Of a DNA stretch of 39,204 nt, positions 33,947 through 39,204 are shown one piece after another (the stretch's first letter is position 1; every line of letters starts with the position of its first letter). This DNA is from CAZWCX01 sp964632945. GTDB lineage: Bacteria; Planctomycetota; MHYJ01; WSZJ01; CAZWCX01. The position numbers and the translations under genes are program-made. The stretch covers positions 1 to 39,204 of the forward strand of contig CAZWCX010000067.1 in assembly GCA_964632945.1 (NCBI GenBank), given 5' to 3'. A model generated the notes under the pieces. That model did not search any database. It was not told where the DNA came from and saw only the letters and a program-made list of their open reading frames with translations.

Positions 33947-33996
33947 CGGCGACCGCGGCGGGGGAAACGGGACACGGACGTAGGATGGAACGGACC

Positions 33997-35409
33997 ATGA
34001 CGAAAATGCACGCACGCCGGATGGGACTCCTGGTCGCCGCCGCCTGGTTGGCCGCGGCCACGGTCGCGGTCGCGGAACCGACGTCGCGACCGAGCCGGAG
34101 CAAGTACAACACGGACGTCTGGTTCTCCCCCAACGGCGGCGCCGCCGACGCGACCGCGCAGGCGATCGCCAAGGCGCGCACCCGCGTCGACGTCGCCATG
34201 TACAGCATGCACACCTCGGGGGCGATCTTCGCGGCGCTGGAGGCCGCGACCGCGCGGGGCGTGAAGGTGCGCATGGTCCTCAACAAGGCCGGGGGCGAGG
34301 CCAAGGCCAAGAGCCTGAAGCTCGAGTCGATCGGCGTCGACGTGCGCTACGTCGGCAAGACGATGCACGAGAAGTTCGCCATCGTCGACGGCGGGCTCGT
34401 GCTCAACGGCAGCGGCAACTGGTCCACCGGCGCGGACACGAAATACAACGAGAACATGGTCGCGTTCAAGAAGCACCCCGACCTCGCCGACGCCTTCCAG
34501 GCCGAGTTCGACTACCTGTGGGCCACCAGCCGCGATTTCCGGCCGGACGGGTCCGTCGGCGCGGCCGAGAATCCCGGCGCCGTGCCTTCGGCCGGCGGCG
34601 GCGGCGCGATCAGCGCCTACTTCACCAGCGCCAATGAAGGAAGCGGCGAAAGCGTCATCGCTTCCCGCATCATCGACGCCATCCGCTCGGCGCAGTCGTC
34701 CGTCGAGATCGCGGTCGCCCACTTCAACCACCCGGACATCGCCGCCGCCCTCCTCCAGCTCCACGAGGAGCGCAATCGCAACGAGGACCCCGATGACGAC
34801 GTCGCCATCCGCGTCCTCGTCGACCAGGGGGAGTACGGCGCCGGCATCTCGCAGGTAAAGAAGCTCGAGTCCAGGAAGGTCCCCGTCCGCTACAAGACCT
34901 ATTCGATGGGCTACCATTACCCCCGCGCGCAATTGATGCACCACAAGTACCTGCTCGTCGACGAGGCCACGCTCATCACCGGCAGTTACAACTGGTCGAA
35001 GACCGCCGAGCACCTGAACTACGAGAACATCGTGGTCATCGAGAAAAACCCGTTCCTGGTGCGCAAGTACACCGCCGAGTTCGAGAAACTCTGGGGGCTC
35101 AACCGCGACCGGTACGACGGTTTCCGCACGGGCGTGATGTCGCGCCCGGGGGACGAGGGGTACCGGCGAATCATCCCGCTCCATTTCGACCAGCCCTACT
35201 TCAACACGCCGATGACCCTGACGCGCGATGAACTCAAGCCGATCCGCAGTACGCTCTGGAAGATCGGCTTCTTCAAGGACCGGAAGTTCGGCGAGTCTTC
35301 CTACTTCGACAAGGAGAAGGGGCGGCCGGTGCCGCAGCCTCCGTCCGGTTCGTTCCTGGACGTCCCCGCACCGGGTGCCGGCGTGGTCGAGCTGCTGCCG
35401 GGCCGGTAG
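33997..35409 (+). CDS. Secreted phospholipase D-superfamily protein (second of a pair)
   Basis: A 470-residue protein. The start at 33997 follows AGGATGG at eight nt; residues 1-30 form a signal peptide (GLLVAAAWLAAATVAVAE). Two HKD motifs are complete: HEKFAIVD at His124 with GSGNWS, and HHKYLLVD at His316 with GSYNW. The first half (VDVAMYSMHTSGAIFAAL) closely resembles Nuc/EndA-type PLD nucleases. A C-terminal extension of ~80 residues (GYRRIIPLHFDQPYFNTPMT and onward, with a Pro-rich end) is absent from the first gene. It differs from its neighbour in length and lacks its N-terminal domain, so the pair is an old duplication. A hairpin (35439-35453) lies downstream. Confidence 0.9.
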   Translation: MTKMHARRMGLLVAAAWLAAATVAVAEPTSRPSRSKYNTDVWFSPNGGAADATAQAIAKARTRVDVAMYSMHTSGAIFAALEAATARGVKVRMVLNKAGGEAKAKSLKLESIGVDVRYVGKTMHEKFAIVDGGLVLNGSGNWSTGADTKYNENMVAFKKHPDLADAFQAEFDYLWATSRDFRPDGSVGAAENPGAVPSAGGGGAISAYFTSANEGSGESVIASRIIDAIRSAQSSVEIAVAHFNHPDIAAALLQLHEERNRNEDPDDDVAIRVLVDQGEYGAGISQVKKLESRKVPVRYKTYSMGYHYPRAQLMHHKYLLVDEATLITGSYNWSKTAEHLNYENIVVIEKNPFLVRKYTAEFEKLWGLNRDRYDGFRTGVMSRPGDEGYRRIIPLHFDQPYFNTPMTLTRDELKPIRSTLWKIGFFKDRKFGESSYFDKEKGRPVPQPPSGSFLDVPAPGAGVVELLPGR

Positions 35410-35438
35410 GATCCCGCACGCGGTCGTCGCGCGGCACC

Positions 35439-35453
35439 CCACCCCGGGGGTGG
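35439..35453 (+). terminator. Candidate hairpin after the phospholipase D pair
   Basis: CCACC-ccggg-GGTGG, 30 nt past the stop codon, no T-run. The gap to the next gene (35410-35695) otherwise contains only the promoter at 35615-35643. Confidence 0.3.
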
Positions 35454-35614
35454 CTCCGGACGCCGTTTCCTCGCCGTCCTTGGCACGGGGAGGACGAGCC
35501 GGCGACGACCCACGGGCGTGGCGGCAACGATCCGCGCGTTCCGTCCGCCCGCCCTCCATGCCGGGCGAGGACCGCGACCGGCACGTGCGCCCGCCGGGAC
35601 CCCGTCTTGGACGC

Positions 35615-35643
35615 TTGATTTCTTGCCTGGGTCGGAGTACCAT
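35615..35643 (+). promoter_or_regulatory. Sigma70-type promoter for the HEAT/YbjN-like pair
   Basis: TTGATT (35615-35620), 17-nt spacer, TACCAT (35638-35643), followed by ~45 nt of leader to the ATG at 35696. Confidence 0.55.
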
Positions 35644-35695
35644 CGCGGCAGGGCATGGACTGCCCTTGCAACTCGCGCGGGGAGCGGATCTCAGG

Positions 35696-36454
35696 ATGCA
35701 GGGATTCCTCGAAGCCCTTTCCAACCAAGATCTTGTAAAGCTCGTCCGCTCGGTGGGTATCGAGATCACCGATTCCGTGAAGAGGGAGGATTGCGCGCAG
35801 GCCATCCTCGACGCCGACAAGGTGACGCCGGTGTTGCTCGGCGCCCTCAAGCACCCCGATCCCAAGGTGCGCACCAACGCCGCCGAGTCGCTCGGCGAAG
35901 TCGGCGATCCCTCCTGCCGGCCCTACCTGCAATCGCTGATGACCGACAAGTCCGGCGAAGTGCGCACGGCGGTGATCAAGGCGATCCAGGCGCTCGACGC
36001 GCGCAAGCCGGAGACGCAGCCGGAGATCGTCGACGACCGCGAGGGACTGCCCACCGACTACGCGCGGCAGCTGGTCCTCGACGCCGCGGCGCACCTGAAG
36101 GCGTCGTTCACGCCCTCGCGCAACGGCTTCATGCTGAACGTCGACGTCGGCAAGGGGAAGACCCAATACGTCCAGGTGATCTTCGGCAAGAAGGACGAGG
36201 AGAACTCGCCGTTCATCTCCTTCGTCAGCGTGTGCGGGAAGCCGACGCCGGGGACGATCGACTCCGTGATGACCTGGAACGGCCGCCTCAACTGCGGCGC
36301 GGTATCGCTGCGCAAGGTGGGCGAGGAGGAGGTCCTGGTCCTGGGCAGCGCGCAGCCGCTCGGGACCGCCGACTACGATGAAATCGAAAAGATGATCCTC
36401 TACGTGGCCCGCCGCGGGAATACGCTCAAGCAATTCCTGCGGGCGGGCCGCTGA
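35696..36454 (+). CDS. HEAT-repeat protein with YbjN-like C-terminal domain
   Basis: A 252-residue soluble protein. The start at 35696 has GGGGAGCGGA about ten nt upstream. Residues about 40-105 are HEAT helices (DPKVRTNAAESLGEVGD, then SGEVRTAVIKAIQALDAR). Residues about 118-250 form an alpha/beta domain (LDAAAHLKASFTPSRNGFML, FISFVSVCGKP, LKQFLRAG) resembling YbjN/type III secretion chaperone-like folds. The same domain ends the next protein. No catalytic site. The two genes are 19 nt apart and so form an operon; the shared domain suggests they form a heterodimer or bind a common partner. The function is not known. Confidence 0.7.
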   Translation: MQGFLEALSNQDLVKLVRSVGIEITDSVKREDCAQAILDADKVTPVLLGALKHPDPKVRTNAAESLGEVGDPSCRPYLQSLMTDKSGEVRTAVIKAIQALDARKPETQPEIVDDREGLPTDYARQLVLDAAAHLKASFTPSRNGFMLNVDVGKGKTQYVQVIFGKKDEENSPFISFVSVCGKPTPGTIDSVMTWNGRLNCGAVSLRKVGEEEVLVLGSAQPLGTADYDEIEKMILYVARRGNTLKQFLRAGR

Positions 36455-36473
36455 TCGGGGAGTAGGTGCGCTC

Positions 36474-39155
36474 GTGAGCGATGAACCGGCCGTCCCGGAC
36501 GCGCAGCCGCTCGGCGAAGCCAAGGCGTTCGTCGTGTGGTCCGAGAAGGAACTTCCTCTCTCGGATGCGCGCGGCTACGTCCTCCCGGACGGGGAAGTAC
36601 CGCTGCTCGAGCTGCCGACCTCGGTGAAGGCGAAGATGGGGATCGGCCCATCGCACGCGCTCTACCTCAGCACGTTTCTCAGCACGGTCGAGAATCCGCT
36701 CCTGGGGGCGTTCCAGGCGGCGTTCGTGAAAAACACGCTCCGCACCTTTCAGGGGAAGGATGCGGGCCTGTTCGCCAGCCATCCGATGCCGCTCAATCCC
36801 GACATGTTCTACCAGGTCGCCCTGATCCTGGATGACGACGGCAACAAGGTGTTGACCGCCGATGCCCAGCAGATCGAAACCGCCATCTCGCTCGGCGTCT
36901 GGCACATTCCGAAGGCCTGGGGCCGCATCAAGGGCGTGGAGATTCCCGATTCCGCGCTCGCCAGTGCGCGCAAGAAGGACGAGAACGTCCCGGTTGCCGC
37001 CGTCACCCCCGATCTGAAGCCGGGCAAGACCGCGCCGCCGGTCGCCCCGGTGGAGCGGCCGGCCGGCGGCGCGACGCCCGGAGCGGCGGCCCCGTCGGCC
37101 GACGCCCCCAAGCCGAAGCCGAGGCCGGAGCCGACCCCCGCGGCGCCCGCTCCTGCCCCGGCTGCGCCGAGTCCGCAGGCGGAAGCGCCCGCGCCGGCCG
37201 CGGAGGAACCGGCCGCCGCAAGCCCCTCGCGAACGCCGGATACGGAATCCACCGAGGCCGTGCCCGCCGCGGTCGCCGCCCCGGACACGCTCTCCACGCC
37301 CGCGGATGCGGCCGCCCCGGATTTCGCCTTCGTCGATCTGGAGACGGTCGGGGACGAGCCCGGGTCGACGGAACCGGCCACGACGGCCTCGCCCGAAGCC
37401 GCCACCGCTGCGCCGGAGGAGCCGGCGCCGGATCCGGGTGCGACGCCGGCGAGCGGGGAGGCCGAGGCCCCTCCCGTGCCCCAGGAGCCGGCGCCGGACA
37501 CTCTGGTCGAAGCAGCGTTCGAGGAGGTCGGATCGCCGCTCTCCCCGCACGAAGCCATGTCCCTCCTGCACGAGGAACACGGCGAAGACGCGCCGACGAT
37601 CGAGCCCGCGCCGGCCGACGACGCTCCGGAGGAACCGGCGCCCGCGACGGTCCTGAGCGAAGCCCCGGCGCCTCCGGAAGAAGTCTCCGCACCGGCTGCC
37701 TCACCCGAGACCCAAGCGAATTCCGACGCCAGTCCGGTCGTGATCGTTCCCGGGGTCGACCCGATCATCCCGGAGTTGCACTCGCTCAAGCCGCCGGGCC
37801 AGGCCGCGGATCCGTTGGCCCAGTTCCTGGAGTCGGCGGCGGCGGTCGCGCCGGTCGAGACCCCGTCGCCGACGCCGCCGGTCCCGCCTCCGGGCCAGGT
37901 TCCCGTGGCGCCGATCGAACCGATCCGCGTCGCCCCGCCGATCGCGGAGCCGCAGCGAGGCGTCCCGGCGGCCGCATCGAATGCGCCCGCGACCGCCGAT
38001 CGCGCGCCTGCGGAGACGCCGGAGTCCGCCGCCCCGACCCCGGAAGAGCCGCGGCGCCTGCGCCCGATCGAAGCCGCTCTTCGGCACTTCAAGTCGCAAC
38101 ATCTGACCGAGGACGACGCCGCGCCCGCAACGCCGGCGGAGCCGGTACCCGCTGCGCCGGACGCCCCGGCCGCAGACGCCGCCGTCCCGCCGGCCGAGGC
38201 GGCACCCGAGCCGGCGCCCGCCCCGGCCAAGCCCGCTCCGGCGGCATCGCGACCCACGCCGGCGGCTCCTGCGGCCCCCGTCCGATCCGCGCCCGCGCCC
38301 GCGGCGCCGGCCCCGCTGCCCGCTCCGACGGCGTCGCGGCCCACGCCGGCGGCTCCTGCGGCCCCCGTCCGTACTGCGCCCGCGGCCGCGGCGCCGGCCC
38401 CCCTGCCCGCTCCGGCAAAGCCCGCTGCGACTCCCGTCGCGCCGGCCGCTGCGGCGAAACCCGCGGCCTCCCCGGCGACGCCGCCCGCGGCCCCCGTCAA
38501 GCCTGCGGGCACCCCCGCCGCCGCCGCCACCGCGCCGGCCAGGTCCGCCGCCCCCGCGCCCCCGGCCGGCCCCCTGACGATCGAAATCTCCGCCGAGGAC
38601 GAGAGCAGCCCGGACATCCTGTCCGGGGACGCCGACGACACCGAGTCCAACCCCGAGGAAGCGGAGGCCCGCCCGCATCGAAAGCCGCGGCCGGCCGAGA
38701 CCCTGTCCGAAATGATGGAGCGGATCAGCCGCTACCTGAAGAAGATCGCGGCGGAACAACACGCCGAACTCAAGCTCATGGAATGGGGGTTCGTGCTTCG
38801 GCTCCAGCCGCCCGGGGGAGCGGTCCAGGCCGCCTCCATCCTGCTCAGCAAGCCCGATTCCGAGGGGGACCACTTCCTCCGCATCCAGACCGTGTGCGGC
38901 GAGGCGGACGAGAAGCGCAACGTCGACTACCTGCGCTTCAACTCGACGAGCACCTACGGGGGGTTGTTCCAGCGCACGATCGCGGGCCACCCCTGCCTGT
39001 GCATGGGCGCCAGCCAGATGCTCGCGACGGCCGACGAAGAGGAAGTCGCCAAGCTGGTCCGGCACGTCGTCCGGCTCGGCGCCAAGGCCACGCAGCTCTT
39101 CTGCTCGGGCGGTGCGCCCAAGGCGGCACCGAAGAAGCAGAAGACGGGCGCCTAG
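36474..39155 (+). CDS. Long Pro/Ala-rich protein with YbjN-like C-terminal domain
   Basis: An 893-residue protein starting at GTG 36474, with AGGTG five nt upstream. Residues 1-165 form an N-terminal domain of unknown type (AKAFVVWSEKELPLS, MFYQVALILDDDGNKVLT, AISLGVWHIPKAWGRI). Residues about 175-735 are a Pro/Ala/Glu-rich disordered linker with the tandem repeat at 38244-38414. Residues about 742-880 are an alpha/beta domain matching the C-terminal domain of the previous gene (GFVLRLQ, FLRIQTVCGEA, LCMGASQMLATADEEEVAKL). No signal peptide or membrane helix. The protein looks like two globular ends joined by a ~560-residue flexible arm. It may tether the partner domain to something held by the N-terminus. 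The stop is followed by a large inverted repeat. Confidence 0.75.
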   Translation: MSDEPAVPDAQPLGEAKAFVVWSEKELPLSDARGYVLPDGEVPLLELPTSVKAKMGIGPSHALYLSTFLSTVENPLLGAFQAAFVKNTLRTFQGKDAGLFASHPMPLNPDMFYQVALILDDDGNKVLTADAQQIETAISLGVWHIPKAWGRIKGVEIPDSALASARKKDENVPVAAVTPDLKPGKTAPPVAPVERPAGGATPGAAAPSADAPKPKPRPEPTPAAPAPAPAAPSPQAEAPAPAAEEPAAASPSRTPDTESTEAVPAAVAAPDTLSTPADAAAPDFAFVDLETVGDEPGSTEPATTASPEAATAAPEEPAPDPGATPASGEAEAPPVPQEPAPDTLVEAAFEEVGSPLSPHEAMSLLHEEHGEDAPTIEPAPADDAPEEPAPATVLSEAPAPPEEVSAPAASPETQANSDASPVVIVPGVDPIIPELHSLKPPGQAADPLAQFLESAAAVAPVETPSPTPPVPPPGQVPVAPIEPIRVAPPIAEPQRGVPAAASNAPATADRAPAETPESAAPTPEEPRRLRPIEAALRHFKSQHLTEDDAAPATPAEPVPAAPDAPAADAAVPPAEAAPEPAPAPAKPAPAASRPTPAAPAAPVRSAPAPAAPAPLPAPTASRPTPAAPAAPVRTAPAAAAPAPLPAPAKPAATPVAPAAAAKPAASPATPPAAPVKPAGTPAAAATAPARSAAPAPPAGPLTIEISAEDESSPDILSGDADDTESNPEEAEARPHRKPRPAETLSEMMERISRYLKKIAAEQHAELKLMEWGFVLRLQPPGGAVQAASILLSKPDSEGDHFLRIQTVCGEADEKRNVDYLRFNSTSTYGGLFQRTIAGHPCLCMGASQMLATADEEEVAKLVRHVVRLGAKATQLFCSGGAPKAAPKKQKTGA
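38244..38414 (+). repeat. Two-copy 87-nt in-frame repeat in the Pro/Ala-rich linker
   Basis: Copies at 38244-38327 and 38331-38414 encode 28-residue units reading ASRPTPAAPAAPVR followed by an Ala/Pro run ending PLPAP. They are nearly identical at DNA level, so the duplication is recent compared with other repeats in the window. Confidence 0.8.
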
Positions 39156-39158
39156 CCC

Positions 39159-39200
39159 GGATTATTCATGAAGCCGCGCCAGCGGCTTCGTGAAAAATCC
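39159..39200. repeat. 18-bp inverted repeat flanked by GCCC, element end or terminator
   Basis: Left arm 39159-39176 and right arm 39183-39200 pair at 16 of 18 positions with a 6-nt loop (CGCCAG). GCCC stands directly on both sides (39155-39158 and 39201-39204), as a 4-bp target duplication would. It starts 3 nt past the stop codon of the previous gene. The AT-rich outer arms contrast with the region. It may be a small mobile repeat (MITE-like) or a bidirectional terminator. Confidence 0.55.
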
Positions 39201-39204
39201 GCCC

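Noticed and set aside
1..39204. CRISPR arrays, tRNA/rRNA genes, prophage or transposase genes
   Set aside because: No regularly spaced identical repeats, no tRNA-like cloverleaf in the gaps I read, and no integrase, capsid or transposase motifs in any frame.

Overview
The window is a GC-rich (about 70% by eye) bacterial chromosome segment with about 25 genes on both strands. I see no phage, plasmid, transposase, CRISPR or RNA genes. The gene content points to Planctomycetota or a close relative: Hanks-type Ser/Thr kinases fused to TPR or FG-GAP repeats, an ECF sigma factor lying tail to tail with a kinase, DNRLRE and Ig-domain surface proteins, and long HEAT/ankyrin/TPR scaffolds. The lineage is inferred from domain style only; no marker gene other than trpS is present.

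Layout. 1-3.4 kb: 3' end of a Ser/Thr kinase, an RDD membrane protein, and a convergent ABC-2-like permease. 3.6-8.9 kb: a 1311-residue secreted protein (glycan-enzyme-like N-terminus, three Ig domains, two DNRLRE domains) overlapping by 11 nt with a membrane-anchored HEAT protein. 9.3-15.2 kb: an unknown cytosolic protein, a 1253-residue zinc-ribbon/kinase/TPR protein with eleven gap-free 46-residue repeats, and an ECF sigma factor 19 nt away on the opposite strand. 15.4-20.6 kb: a TPR/alpha-beta hydrolase whose nucleophile serine is Gly, a HAD phosphatase, a ten-repeat ankyrin protein, a TPR-like protein and trpS. 20.7-27.8 kb: a 1469-residue kinase with PEGA-like and FG-GAP repeats outside the membrane, a SEC-C protein, a lipoprotein and a lower-GC stretch with a small membrane protein. 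28.0-32.0 kb: a secreted LolA-like/TPR protein, and a two-gene energy-coupling-factor import module (EcfT/CbiQ-like permease plus an ATPase carrying a His-rich linker and a C-terminal FmdE-like domain). 32.3-35.4 kb: two tandem secreted phospholipase D-superfamily proteins. 35.7-39.2 kb: a HEAT protein and a Pro/Ala-rich 893-residue protein that share a related C-terminal domain, then a large inverted repeat at the window edge.

Working together. Three kinases and an ECF factor suggest dense phospho-signalling, two of the kinases having large repeat sensors or scaffolds. The ECF transport pair looks like metal (Co/Ni) or vitamin uptake lacking a local substrate-binding component. Several promoters of the TTGnnn-N17/18-TAnnnT type can be read directly in intergenic gaps, some overlapping divergently and two placed so that the mRNA would be nearly leaderless. 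Most other genes are independent housekeeping or envelope functions.
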